A DNA stretch of 64,000 bases from contig JAOUBX010000013.1 in NCBI GenBank assembly GCA_029860075.1, forward strand, positions 1-64,000, read 5' to 3'. Under the pieces are notes generated by a model. The model saw nothing but the letters and a program-made list of their open reading frames with translations. It did not search any database and was not told the DNA's origin. Shown piece after piece: positions 42,348 to 51,885 of this stretch. The position numbers and the translations under genes were made by a program. This stretch comes from Deltaproteobacteria bacterium (GTDB lineage: Bacteria > Desulfobacterota > JADFVX01). The stretch's first letter is position 1, and each line of letters begins with the position of its first letter.

Positions 42348-44626
42348 ATAATATTAATCGTTTTATCAAAAACCTTTGTTTCTATTTTTTTTCCCTGGCC
42401 ATCTATGAGTCTGTAGTTTTCAAAAAAAAATCTCGCCTGCCCTGATGAATCAGCCTGAAAGTCAACCGTCATAACCTGACCGGAGCCACTTATCCCTTTA
42501 CGATCTCCCAGCCTGGAGTTTCCTACAATAAGTCTGCCTTTTTTTGCATCGTTAGAGGTAAGAAATGTGGCAGATTTGCCATCCTGCTTCATGAAGTCAC
42601 CTTCCGACGCCTTGATAAAACTTACCAGGTTTTGATCATAACGAAGATAGAAGGGAACGCTAACAACGTTTCTATTACTATTGATGTCGATAGAAATAGT
42701 AAAATTTTCACCCTTAACAACCGATTGAGGCCCACTTATAGTTAAAGAAACATCTGAAGGCTCTATAGCGGCTTCAGGCGGTAAAGGAACAGGAATGCCT
42801 CCGGGGACAGCATCCTGATTTTCCTGACCCGGTTCGGGTATGGGGAATGCCATTTCATCTGGCGCAAACTCTTCAAAGGGAGCTTTTGAAGAAAACTCCT
42901 GGGCCCTGCCGGACCAGATACTGGTAATTTCAGCATCCGCCACTTCGCGCCCTCTTATGATATGGGGCGTTAAGGATAAAACAATGTCCGTTTTTGATGC
43001 TGAATTACTCACGGAAGAGAAGAGGCGGCCAAGCACCGGGATATCTCCGAAAAAAGGAATTTTGACTATCGTTTCCCTCTCTGTATCATTAATCAAGCCA
43101 CCGATAACCTGAGTCTCACCATTATAGAGCCTAAGTTCAGTTTCGGCATTTCTTGTGCCGATCTGATAAACCGTACTTTGTGCGGTTTTTGTCTCTTTTC
43201 CAAGAGAACTGATTTCAAGGCTAATCTTTAGAGTCACTTCATTATCAAGGTGAATAACAGGTTCTACATTAAGTTTGACGCCAATATCAACATACTGAAC
43301 GTTTTCAGTCGTAACACCGTTATTCACCGTTGAAGTGATAATAGGAACCCTGTCCCCGATATGAATTTTTGCTTTTTTCTCATTGGCCACCCTGATTTTT
43401 GGATTGGCGAGAAGGTTTGCGTTGCCGGCACTTTTTTGTAAATTTATAATGATATCCGGTATGGTAAATACCATATCCGACATACTCGCATTTTTCAGGT
43501 CATTGTATGTGAGAGAATCATCTTTATCCAGACTGAAAAGTCCACCGGACGCCGAGTCCTTACTTAAATTAAGCCCCAGGTTTTCAGCCGCACTTTTTTG
43601 AATTTCCAGGATTTCCACTTCAAGCATGATTTCCGCATCCGTTAAATCGTTGGCGGCAAGCAGCTTTTGAGCCAGTTCGATAACTTCCGGCGTATCACGT
43701 ATAACGATGGTATTTAGCGCTTCATTCACATAAATGCTTTTTATCTGGAGCAAGGTTCTAAGCAGGTTAACGGCTTTTTTGGCTTCAAGGTTGGACAGGT
43801 AGAAGGTATGGATCATGAGATCCTGATATTGCTGCCTTTTTTGCTTTGTATCGGGAATGATAATGATCGTATTTTCGTTGACGACCTTCTTGAAAAGCTT
43901 GTTAGTCATCAGAAGCAGTTCAAGCGCCTGATTAAAAGTCGCATCTTCGATATAAATGGAGGCCCTTTGCTTTTTGACAGCATCATCAAAGATAAAGCTG
44001 ATTCCCGACAGTTTTGCAATAATATCAAATATATCCTTAATGTTGGTATCTTTGAATTTGAGCGTTATCGGTTTTTCGCTTTTAAGGTTAAGCTCATACC
44101 CGCCCATCATTGTCTTTTTCTCTACTTTGAGCTTATCCATCTCCTGCCTTGCCTCTTCCAATGCAGGGTCAAGTGACAGGGCCCTCTTAAATGCTATGGC
44201 AGCTTCACCCGATTTCTTCGATTTTAGAAAATCAATACCCGAATTATAGTAAAACAGGGCGTCCTTCCTTTTTTTAGCCTCCACAATGAGGTAATTCGCC
44301 CGTTTAAGCGAAGGATTTAAGGTAGAGGCAAACTGAAACTCAAGAATTGCTCTGTCATAATCCTTCTTTTCAAGGAGTTCACTACCTTTTTTAAAATGAA
44401 TCATGGCCGTTTCATACTTTGCCAGCTCCATCTTGAGACGGAATTCCTTATTTTGAGGGGCACGCTCATAAGCCTCGCTATATTTATTAAGCGCTTCATC
44501 CCATCTCCCCTGGGCAGCGAGCTTATCACCGGTTCTTACCGCTGCCATTGAAGCACATCCAACGATTGACAGGAAAACCATTAAAAGAATAAAAGCCCTC
44601 TTCAATGTAAAATAGTAGGACAACAT
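42344..44626 (-). CDS. gspD: Secretin with N-terminal TPRs and C-terminal cohesin-like domain
   Basis: 760 aa outer-membrane channel. Lipobox IVGC (21-24) for lipid anchoring. TPR-like repeats about 30-165. An STN/N0 domain (LKFKDTNIKDIFDIIAKLSG, near 190) and an N1-type domain (EALNTIVIRDTPEVIELAQ), then the secretin domain (about 340-560), including VPIITSTVNNGV, ETQVIGGLI and PFFGDIPVLGRLF. After a Pro-rich linker, residues 630-760 form a cohesin-like beta domain (SISGPQ-type LTISGPQSVVKGENFTISID). Cohesin modules on secretins are known in this phylum but uncommon elsewhere. Confidence 0.85.
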   Translation of the reverse strand: MLSYYFTLKRAFILLMVFLSIVGCASMAAVRTGDKLAAQGRWDEALNKYSEAYERAPQNKEFRLKMELAKYETAMIHFKKGSELLEKKDYDRAILEFQFASTLNPSLKRANYLIVEAKKRKDALFYYNSGIDFLKSKKSGEAAIAFKRALSLDPALEEARQEMDKLKVEKKTMMGGYELNLKSEKPITLKFKDTNIKDIFDIIAKLSGISFIFDDAVKKQRASIYIEDATFNQALELLLMTNKLFKKVVNENTIIIIPDTKQKRQQYQDLMIHTFYLSNLEAKKAVNLLRTLLQIKSIYVNEALNTIVIRDTPEVIELAQKLLAANDLTDAEIMLEVEILEIQKSAAENLGLNLSKDSASGGLFSLDKDDSLTYNDLKNASMSDMVFTIPDIIINLQKSAGNANLLANPKIRVANEKKAKIHIGDRVPIITSTVNNGVTTENVQYVDIGVKLNVEPVIHLDNEVTLKISLEISSLGKETKTAQSTVYQIGTRNAETELRLYNGETQVIGGLINDTERETIVKIPFFGDIPVLGRLFSSVSNSASKTDIVLSLTPHIIRGREVADAEITSIWSGRAQEFSSKAPFEEFAPDEMAFPIPEPGQENQDAVPGGIPVPLPPEAAIEPSDVSLTISGPQSVVKGENFTISIDINSNRNVVSVPFYLRYDQNLVSFIKASEGDFMKQDGKSATFLTSNDAKKGRLIVGNSRLGDRKGISGSGQVMTVDFQADSSGQARFFFENYRLIDGQGKKIETKVFDKTINII

Positions 44627-44629
44627 GGT

Positions 44630-45421
44630 TTACTCCTTCCTGTTTTTCTTAAGAGGTTCATTTTCAATAAGGCTGATATTGAAAGTATCAGAGCCATCAG
44701 ATGAAGTTATCATTATTTTATCATCCGTAATCTTTTTTACCACATAGTCTTGCAAGATAGAAGTATTCTTTTTGATTAATACATCACCCTTCTTTACAAT
44801 CAAAATCTCCTTATCGGGCTTTCTCGATAGAAATATGGTTTTATCTTTCTCTTTTTCAAGAAACCCGAGAAAAGTATAGGTTGCCAGTTTCTTTTCTTCA
44901 GGCCGTAAATCACAGGTCAGCGTAACATTGGCAGAACTGCTTCCATCCTTAATAACTATTGTAGCCGTTCCCACTGAAAGACAGGAAATACCAAGGGGAG
45001 AGAAAGTTCCCCGGGCCAGGGCAATCCCCGGAGGATTTATGACAGCAGACAGGTCGCCTGAAGCATTGATTACCTCCAGGTTTTCATTTGAACCGACATA
45101 GATATACAGCGGATTGGGAGAGAAGGAAAGGGGCAACTTGACTTCAGGCCTGGTCACAACGGGAGCGGGCGCCCTGCGAACATACCGAAGAGGGCTAAAA
45201 ATATTTTTTTTGCCGATTTTAAAGGATTTCCGTTTTACCGGAAAAAGGTCTTTCCTCAGTATTGGGAATTCAATTGGATTGACCCGTTGATCATCTTTTC
45301 TCTCTCCCGTTTTATAAGTAAGCTCCTTTACCCTGTCTGTATTCCGGGTCATCAGGTTATTGACTAATAAAATTAAAAATACGCTCACCAGGAGAGCAAG
45401 AATAATTTTCTCTTTATTCAT
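44630..45421 (-). CDS. PilP/GspC-like inner-membrane protein
   Basis: 263 aa from ATG 45421, which overlaps the PilO-like stop. One N-terminal membrane helix (IILALLVSVFLILLVNNLM), a basic linker, an Ig-like middle part (PNPLYIYVGSNENLEVINAS) and a C-terminal part (YTFLGFLEKEKDKTIFLS, ILIVKKGDVL) like the HR/PDZ-preceding region of GspC or PilP. It probably links the inner-membrane platform to the secretin. The Ig-like insert is unusual. Confidence 0.55.
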   Translation of the reverse strand: MNKEKIILALLVSVFLILLVNNLMTRNTDRVKELTYKTGERKDDQRVNPIEFPILRKDLFPVKRKSFKIGKKNIFSPLRYVRRAPAPVVTRPEVKLPLSFSPNPLYIYVGSNENLEVINASGDLSAVINPPGIALARGTFSPLGISCLSVGTATIVIKDGSSSANVTLTCDLRPEEKKLATYTFLGFLEKEKDKTIFLSRKPDKEILIVKKGDVLIKKNTSILQDYVVKKITDDKIMITSSDGSDTFNISLIENEPLKKNRKE

Positions 45422-45975
45422 CAATCTCCTGCCTTTAGGTAGGTTGAAATTTTTATAGTAACTGAAACTCCCCTTTTTTTGCCTGAAGTGAGTGCAAGTC
45501 CATTAATACTCATAAGGTAAGGCATGCTCTCCAGGCGATAAATAAACCTTCTTATTTTCCTGTAACTTCCACTGACGGGGAAGGAAATATCATATTTTAC
45601 GAGATCACCATTTTTATAATCGGGCAGTGAATATTTAACAGAACTGATAGAAATGCCTGATTTTCTTGCAATTCGGTACAATTCGCTTCTGATTTTCGAC
45701 GTCGCCGACTCAGGCGGGAGGCTGTCAATGAATTCTTTAAGATCAATCCTGGCCTGACGAATACTTTCGGCAAGTTTGATTGTTTCATGCATATTCTTTC
45801 TTAATTGAGACTCCTCCTCCCTGAGGGAAAGGTATTCTTTCCTCATTTTGTCAGCTTCAGACCATCTCGGTTTGACGGCAACCAAATTGATAAAAACATT
45901 TACCAGCAAGAGCACAGAAAAGAAGAGATAAAGATACTTGCCTTCCTCAACATACTTACTTACCAGCCCTGGCAT
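45421..45975 (-). CDS. pilO: PilO-like assembly-platform protein
   Basis: 184 aa from ATG 45975 (GGGAG upstream; a TTG two codons earlier is too close to it). One membrane helix (YLYLFFSVLLLVNVFINLV), a coiled-coil (KEYLSLREEESQLRKNM) and a ferredoxin-like C-terminal domain (YDISFPVSGSYRKIRRFIYR). Typical of PilO/GspM. Works with PilM and PilN encoded upstream. Confidence 0.7.
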   Translation of the reverse strand: MPGLVSKYVEEGKYLYLFFSVLLLVNVFINLVAVKPRWSEADKMRKEYLSLREEESQLRKNMHETIKLAESIRQARIDLKEFIDSLPPESATSKIRSELYRIARKSGISISSVKYSLPDYKNGDLVKYDISFPVSGSYRKIRRFIYRLESMPYLMSINGLALTSGKKRGVSVTIKISTYLKAGD

Positions 45976-45977
45976 AT

Positions 45978-46541
45978 TCAAAAATCTCCCTCAGCTTCGA
46001 TGTTAAATGAAAGAGCCCTGTATCTCTTTTCAATGATTTCCTCGCTCTCTCCCAGGAGAAAACTTTTTTTGATAAAGCTGGTTTTTTCAAGGTTATCAAC
46101 CAGTGTGGCAACATCCTTTGATTTCTTGGCCAATCCTGCGATTTTAATTTTCCTGGATTCATAGCTCGGTTTAACGGAATGAATAGATACATTTCTTGGA
46201 GAGGCTTTTTCAAGAGAGTAAAAAAGTTCACTCCATGAAAAATTATTCTCATAGATAACTGCATTGAGGAAATCAATTTTGGCAGAAAGTTTCTTTATCC
46301 CTTTTTCATCATTAAGATCGATGTCACCAACTTTTTCCTTCATATCCTTTTTTAATGAAGTAATTTGCTTATTAAGCTTATTAATCTCAACTCTGGAATT
46401 ATGGATACCAAGTTTAACAGCGCCGTAATCAGAATAGTTATAAATAGAGAAACCAACAATTATGAAAAAAAGAAATGAATAAATTACACCTTTGACTGTG
46501 CTGCGGGTATATGAATATGTGGATAAATTAAAGCCGTACAT
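45978..46541 (-). CDS. pilN: PilN-like assembly-platform protein
   Basis: 187 aa. A short cytoplasmic N-terminus (MYGFNLSTYSYTRS) of the kind that binds PilM, a membrane helix (GVIYSFLFFIIVGFSIYNYS), a coiled-coil and a C-terminal domain (SWSELFYSLEKASPRNVSIH). The FNLS motif corresponds to the INLLP motif of PilN. Confidence 0.7.
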   Translation of the reverse strand: MYGFNLSTYSYTRSTVKGVIYSFLFFIIVGFSIYNYSDYGAVKLGIHNSRVEINKLNKQITSLKKDMKEKVGDIDLNDEKGIKKLSAKIDFLNAVIYENNFSWSELFYSLEKASPRNVSIHSVKPSYESRKIKIAGLAKKSKDVATLVDNLEKTSFIKKSFLLGESEEIIEKRYRALSFNIEAEGDF

Positions 46542-47438
46542 TTACTTTAACCTTAAGGCCCCCCCTATTGCCGCAGCGCAGTACCCGGGAATTGGAGTAT
46601 CTCCGGTCCGGCCTAAAGCAGCAGCCATATTGAGCTCCGACACATTACCGTCAAAGGAAGCGCTTAACCTTTCTGTTATCTTACTTTGTATTTTTTCCGT
46701 TTCTATAAATAAGTAAGCCGAGTCAACAGGACTTTCAGGAAAAGTACTTTTATAATAAGTAACCGTTGCAAAAACCTCTTTAATTATCCTGTCTTCCTTG
46801 ATCTCCATTTCTTTATGTCTAAAGAGTTTAACCAATCCCTTTTCAATCACAGAAATGGCGATTGAACGATCATTAACTGCAAGAAACAAATAATTGCCTT
46901 TCAATTGCTCCATAAAAAAATTGAGTAAATTCATTGATAAAATATCAACCAGGTTCGGCTTAAATCCAGTATCTGTCAGGAGATCTTCATATTCTCTCAG
47001 GACCTTCCTTGAAGCAACGGCAGCAATAATATCAATACTGTCATTTGCAGGCGGACATATTACATAATCTACTTTTGCCATTTCAGGAGCCAGTGGAATA
47101 TTCTTCTTTAAACGCCAGAGAATGAGTCTCTCCACTTCTTCCCGCTTTTTGGGAAGCTCATCAAAATTGAGATAAGAGATTTTTAATACGGCGTCAGGGA
47201 TAGTCAGCGAGACAAGACCGGACCTTTTCCCGACAGGAACAACCTTGTTGAGGACTTCCCTCATGCCGGAACGGTCAGGAATATTCTCCCTTGCAAATGA
47301 CGGATTAACAAGACCCTCAGGGAGCAGTTCCACCCCTGACCCGGCAAGCGCCGGTTCTTTGCTTGTACCGCCTACTTCTACCCACGATAAAAAAGAGGGA
47401 GATATAGCTATCCCTCTTTTCAATTTCTTTCCAAACAA
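46542..47438 (-). CDS. pilM: PilM-like actin-fold protein
   Basis: 298 aa from a TTG start behind AAGAGG. Actin-like ATPase fold similar to PilM/GspL cytoplasmic domain: RGIAISPSFLSWVEVGG at the start, VERLILWRLKKNIPLAPEMA in the middle, and a C-terminal GNVSELNMAAALGRT. It is shorter than PilM of type IV pili. Its pocket residues look diverged, so nucleotide binding is uncertain. Confidence 0.68.
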   Translation of the reverse strand: MFGKKLKRGIAISPSFLSWVEVGGTSKEPALAGSGVELLPEGLVNPSFARENIPDRSGMREVLNKVVPVGKRSGLVSLTIPDAVLKISYLNFDELPKKREEVERLILWRLKKNIPLAPEMAKVDYVICPPANDSIDIIAAVASRKVLREYEDLLTDTGFKPNLVDILSMNLLNFFMEQLKGNYLFLAVNDRSIAISVIEKGLVKLFRHKEMEIKEDRIIKEVFATVTYYKSTFPESPVDSAYLFIETEKIQSKITERLSASFDGNVSELNMAAALGRTGDTPIPGYCAAAIGGALRLK

Positions 47439-47450
47439 TTTAACCTCTTA

Positions 47451-49157
47451 TTAATCAACAAAAGTTACCCTGTTAATTTCTTTCAGGGTTGTTTCTCCCA
47501 TTAAAACCTTATTAACGGCGGCTTCCCTCAAAAATATGGTCCCCGACTCCTTTGCCGCCCTTTTAAGCTTGGCGGTAGAATGCTTGGCCAGTATCAATTC
47601 ACGAAGCTCTTCCGTTAAATCAAGCAGTTCTACAATAGCCGTTCTTCCTTTATATCCCGTATAGTTACACTCAACGCAGCCTTTTCCTTCATAAAAGGTG
47701 TGGTCTTTATACTTGCCGTAATCCAGGTTTGATCCATGCAAAATTTCTTTCGACAAGGGCACTTCATGTTTGCATTTGTCACATATTTTTCTCACCAGCC
47801 TTTGCGCAAGAATACAGTTAAGGGATGAGACAAAATTATAGGGCTCCAGGTTCATATGTAAAAACCTGCCTATAACATCAAAAGCGTTATTGGCATGAAC
47901 GGTAGTAAAAACAAGGTGCCCCGTAAGCGCAGACTGTATCGCGATCTGTGCCGTTTCTACGTCCCTTATCTCACCCACCATTATTTTATCCGGATCATGG
48001 CGAAGAATGGATCTGAGCCCCTTGGCAAAAGTGAGGCCCTTCTTCTCATTGACGGGAATTTGCACAATGCCCTGGAGATTATACTCAACAGGGTCTTCAA
48101 TTGTTATTATTTTTTCTTCAATGCTGTTAATTTCCGTCAAAGCAGCATAGAGAGACGTCGTTTTACCACTCCCCGTGGGTCCTGTCACAAGGACCATTCC
48201 ATAAGGTTCATTAATCATCTGTCTAAAACGGATAATTTCATCTTCATGAAAGCCGACAGACTCGAGGTTCAGGTTTTCCATCTTCTCACCAATGGATTCC
48301 TTGTCCAAAATCCTGATTACCGCATCCTCACCAAAGATGCTGGGCAAAATAGAAACCCTGAAATCAATAAAGCGCCCCTTTATATGCAGCTTAAACCTGC
48401 CGTCCTGGGGAATCCTTTTTTCCGAAATATCGAGTTCCGACATAATTTTAATTCTCGATATAACAGAGCCCTGGAATTTGGCATCGAGAGGCTTTGCAGC
48501 GCTGTAAAGCACGCCGTCGATTCTGTACTTTATTTCAAGACCTGTGCGGGTGCACTCTATATGTATATCACTGGCCCTTTTACCAAGAGCATCAAGTATA
48601 GTGGAGTCAACAAGTTTGACGATGGGGCTAAGTTCTTCGGAAATCTTCTCCATGGAAAGAGCTTCCTCTCCCTCATCGGTCTCCTTTACAAGCTGGACTT
48701 CCATTTCTTCTGAAACATTTTTTACAAGCCGTCCTGACCGCTCAAATATCTTTATGGCTTTCTCGATCTCGCCCGCTGATGACAGGGCTATCGTAAGAGG
48801 CCGGTCAAGGAGAAGTTCAAGCTCATCGATGACGATGATATTTGTAGGATCATCGACAACAACAACGAGGGACTCACCCCGCTTTTCAAAAGGAACAAAG
48901 CCATACCTCAACATAAGCTCCAAAGGCGCTTCACCAAGAAGATCTTCAGAGGGATCAAAACTTTCCAGCTCTACATACTCCAGGTCAAACTGGGCAGCCA
49001 ACGCCCTGGCAAGCTCTTTCCCGTCAATCAGTCCTTCTTCCAGACAAATCTCACCAAAGCGTTTATCTGCCGTCCCGATGAGAGAAACAGCCCCGGCCCG
49101 ATCTTCATCACTCAGGAATCCCAGCCGGACTAAAATATCTCCTATTTTTTCTTTCAT
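47451..49157 (-). CDS. gspE: Type II secretion ATPase GspE
   Basis: 568 aa. N1E-type domain (about 1-130; SDEDRAGAVSLIGTADKRFG), Walker A GPTGSGKTT near 325, Asp box, Walker B-like ILRHDPDKIMVGEIRD near 389-404, and a tetracysteine zinc site (CDKC ... CVEC, near 466-505). A cytoplasmic hexamer powering the pseudopilus. The lack of a PilB/PilT pair places it closer to a type II system. Confidence 0.92.
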   Translation of the reverse strand: MKEKIGDILVRLGFLSDEDRAGAVSLIGTADKRFGEICLEEGLIDGKELARALAAQFDLEYVELESFDPSEDLLGEAPLELMLRYGFVPFEKRGESLVVVVDDPTNIIVIDELELLLDRPLTIALSSAGEIEKAIKIFERSGRLVKNVSEEMEVQLVKETDEGEEALSMEKISEELSPIVKLVDSTILDALGKRASDIHIECTRTGLEIKYRIDGVLYSAAKPLDAKFQGSVISRIKIMSELDISEKRIPQDGRFKLHIKGRFIDFRVSILPSIFGEDAVIRILDKESIGEKMENLNLESVGFHEDEIIRFRQMINEPYGMVLVTGPTGSGKTTSLYAALTEINSIEEKIITIEDPVEYNLQGIVQIPVNEKKGLTFAKGLRSILRHDPDKIMVGEIRDVETAQIAIQSALTGHLVFTTVHANNAFDVIGRFLHMNLEPYNFVSSLNCILAQRLVRKICDKCKHEVPLSKEILHGSNLDYGKYKDHTFYEGKGCVECNYTGYKGRTAIVELLDLTEELRELILAKHSTAKLKRAAKESGTIFLREAAVNKVLMGETTLKEINRVTFVD

Positions 49158-49276
49158 CTAACCTTCTTGATTTTGTATCTAAAAATCATTAGTAACTATG
49201 AGTATAACAAATCTGTTTAAATTAAAGTCTCTTACAAAAGAGCTGTCAACAGAAAAAACCTGTTGCCTGAATTCAT

Positions 49277-50485
49277 TTACGAGGCACCGGCAAGCTTAAA
49301 AATAGGGAGATACATGGCGACAACGATAAATGCGATAAGTATTCCCATTGCAAGCATCATTACAGGCTCTATTGTCGTTGTAATAAAGTTAAGCCTCCTG
49401 TCAACTTCCTCTTCAAAAAATTCAGCAATATTTTCAAACATCTCATCCAGAGAACCGCTGGATTCTCCTACCATAATCATCTTTAGCGCTGTAGAAGGCA
49501 TTAAATCCATCTGCTCCATAGCAGAGGTAAGGCTCTCCCCCTCTTTCACATTCCGGGATATATAAGTAAGCTTCTCCTCCAGGTAGGGGTTCTCCAGGGT
49601 TCCGGCAGCCAGAACCATAGCCGGGACAAGCGTTTCACCACTTTTAAGGATTGTTGACATGGTTCGGGAAAACTTGGCTATTGAGTATATTCTAATGGTA
49701 TCTCCCAGCCAGGGGGAAGCAATCTTGATCCTGCTAAACCACTTCCGTATTAATGCATTGCTTTTTGCCAGAATAAAGAGGGGAACTATCATTGCAATAA
49801 TGGCAATCAGCAGGAGAAAGTATTCCTGCAAAAACCGGGTTAAGGCAATTAATATGACCGTAGGCAAGGGAAGGTCTGCACCGGAGTCTAAAAATACCTG
49901 ACTAAATGAAGGCACCACATAAAAAAGAAGAAAAAAAACAACGCCAATAGCTACCGTCAACAGAATAACAGGATATATGGATGCGCTGATTATCTGTTTT
50001 TTAAGTTCTTCAACGCGCTTGATATAACTTATATACCTTTTAATATTGGTTGCTATATCTCCACTTTTTTCACCGGCCCGGACAGAAGAGATATAGAGTT
50101 TCTTGAAAACAGCAGGCTCTCCCTCAAAAGCATCGGAAAGAGGGGCCCCCTTTTTTACCTCTGAAGCGACTTTATCGAGAACTCTCTTCAGGTTCTGATT
50201 TTCCTCTTTTTCCGCAAGCGTTTCAAGGGAAGGTAAAATAGGCAGGCCGGCCTTTAAAAGCGCCACAAATTCCTGATTAAAAATAAGTAATTCCCTCGTT
50301 TTTACCTTGCTCCTTGCCAGAGTTTTTCCGGCAGATGACAAAGAAATGCTTTTTTCAGAAATTTCATAAACAAGACGCCCCTCCCGCTCCAGCCTGTCTC
50401 TCAGGCTTTTTACATCGGTAGCATCTATTTCCTCTTCAACAATTTTTCCGCTTTCATTACCTAGCTTACATCGGAATACCGGCAT
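49277..50485 (-). CDS. gspF: Type II secretion platform protein GspF
   Basis: 402 aa with two T2SSF domains (LLIFNQEFVALLKAGLPI near 66 and FSRTMSTILKSGETLVPAM near 273) and three membrane helices (IISASIYPVILLTVAIG; LLLIAIIAMIVPLFI; FITTTIEPVMMLAMGILI). It is the first gene of the secretion run; 197 bp separate it from the cytochrome gene upstream, where a promoter may lie. Confidence 0.9.
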   Translation of the reverse strand: MPVFRCKLGNESGKIVEEEIDATDVKSLRDRLEREGRLVYEISEKSISLSSAGKTLARSKVKTRELLIFNQEFVALLKAGLPILPSLETLAEKEENQNLKRVLDKVASEVKKGAPLSDAFEGEPAVFKKLYISSVRAGEKSGDIATNIKRYISYIKRVEELKKQIISASIYPVILLTVAIGVVFFLLFYVVPSFSQVFLDSGADLPLPTVILIALTRFLQEYFLLLIAIIAMIVPLFILAKSNALIRKWFSRIKIASPWLGDTIRIYSIAKFSRTMSTILKSGETLVPAMVLAAGTLENPYLEEKLTYISRNVKEGESLTSAMEQMDLMPSTALKMIMVGESSGSLDEMFENIAEFFEEEVDRRLNFITTTIEPVMMLAMGILIAFIVVAMYLPIFKLAGAS

Positions 50486-50682
50486 AAATGTCCACCCTTT
50501 AAAAATAAAAGCACTTGCTATTTAAAGCATCAAATTAAGGGATATATGAATACTCCTTAATCACCTTAAAATCAACAAAAAAATTCCCCTTCATAAAATT
50601 ATAAAGCAGATACCACCCTTTTTTAAACTAAAGAGCCATACCTGCTTACCTTAATAAAAAATATGTAATGCGACTGCAAAAG

Positions 50683-51885
50683 TTAAGGGGCAGGGCCTTT
50701 CTTATATGCCTTGGGATTATGATTGACGCCATGACACATAAGAGAGCATTCGCCCTCTCCTTCCTGATCTCCATCGACAAACTTTATTTCCAGTGTTGAA
50801 GGGTTTTGAAAAACAACTTCTTCATTGAACCTTATTAAATGCGCATACTCCCGGCTCCCGTGAGCATCATGGCAGGTATAGCAACTTGTTCCCCTGCTTC
50901 CCGTTACCGGGTTGCCTTTAATATGCATTTCATGCAAACTGAAAGATTCATTATACAGAATACTGCTTCGTTTATGACAATCATAACATAGCGCATAATC
51001 TCCCGGACTTTCAGCAAGACCATCTTCAATGGAGTAACGGCTCTTTAAAATGAATTTATAATTCGAGCCATGGGGCCCTTGCGGGCCATTTTTATCATCA
51101 TTATTGTGGCAATCAGAGCAAGTAATTATTGAAGATTCAGTGTAGCCGTCACGAAGGCTGGGCATGATACTGTTTCTGCCTTCTGCAAGAACGGGATGGT
51201 AGGAAGGATTGTTTTCATCAAAATCAAGCCTTTTGTTCGTTTGGTCAACGGGGAGGTTAACACTGTCGGAATGACATTTAAAACATAGCTCATAATCTCT
51301 GACCGCTTCTCCCCTTTCCATGTCACGCAGATTCTTCAGCTTTTCTTTCAGTCCCGTTTTCTTCACAACTTCTATGGGCCCGAATTTATTCCACTGGCTC
51401 ACTTCATGAGGGTCGTGACAATCGGGGCATTCGGCATGCCGGGGCGGTTCATTATTTCCACCGAATTCCTCCCAATGTCTGTGCACTCCACCGACAGAAA
51501 GGGTAGGATGGGTATACTCTTTCCTGTAAACGCTCAGCACATCGAGCTTTTTCGCCTTCTCCCTGAAGCGGTCAAATACCCTTTGTCTCATTTTCGCACC
51601 CTTCTTGCGGCCCCTCCTTGATTTAACCTGCCCATCATGTTCAGCGCTGTGGCAAAAAAAACAGATCCACTCCTCTTCACTATTGCTGCGCTTGTAATGA
51701 CAAGCCGAGCAGGCAACACCACGTCTGATAAAATCGCCATGCACATTACTATTATTGGCGCTCCTGTTTTTCAGCATCTCAAAATCCTGCCTGGCCAGGA
51801 GACCGTCAGGAACGGTCATAAAAAACCCCATACAAAGAAAGAGGGCAATTAGCGATATTTTAAAGTCTCTTTTCATCTCTATCAT
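50683..51885 (-). CDS. Octahaem c-type cytochrome (doubled CXXCH type)
   Basis: 400 aa with a signal segment (1-31). Haem motifs: CSACH 59-63, CFFCH 75-79, CPDCH 153-157, CFKCH 201-205, CSDCH 256-260, CYDCH 300-304, CYTCH 335-339, and the atypical CX3CH CSLMCH 380-385. A basic stretch (KSRRGRKKGAKMRQR) follows the second motif. Probably periplasmic or surface-exposed electron carrier. It overlaps the next cytochrome gene by 4 nt. Confidence 0.85.
   Translation of the reverse strand: MIEMKRDFKISLIALFLCMGFFMTVPDGLLARQDFEMLKNRSANNSNVHGDFIRRGVACSACHYKRSNSEEEWICFFCHSAEHDGQVKSRRGRKKGAKMRQRVFDRFREKAKKLDVLSVYRKEYTHPTLSVGGVHRHWEEFGGNNEPPRHAECPDCHDPHEVSQWNKFGPIEVVKKTGLKEKLKNLRDMERGEAVRDYELCFKCHSDSVNLPVDQTNKRLDFDENNPSYHPVLAEGRNSIMPSLRDGYTESSIITCSDCHNNDDKNGPQGPHGSNYKFILKSRYSIEDGLAESPGDYALCYDCHKRSSILYNESFSLHEMHIKGNPVTGSRGTSCYTCHDAHGSREYAHLIRFNEEVVFQNPSTLEIKFVDGDQEGEGECSLMCHGVNHNPKAYKKGPAP

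Noticed and set aside
47895-48713. 272-codon plus-strand frame opposite gspE
   Set aside because: Antisense to a highly conserved ATPase; composition is that of a shadow frame.
50486-50682. Sigma54 -24/-12 site for the regulator encoded at 37984
   Set aside because: I looked for GGCAC-N5-TTGC on the minus strand here and in the other larger gaps of the cluster; no acceptable match was found.
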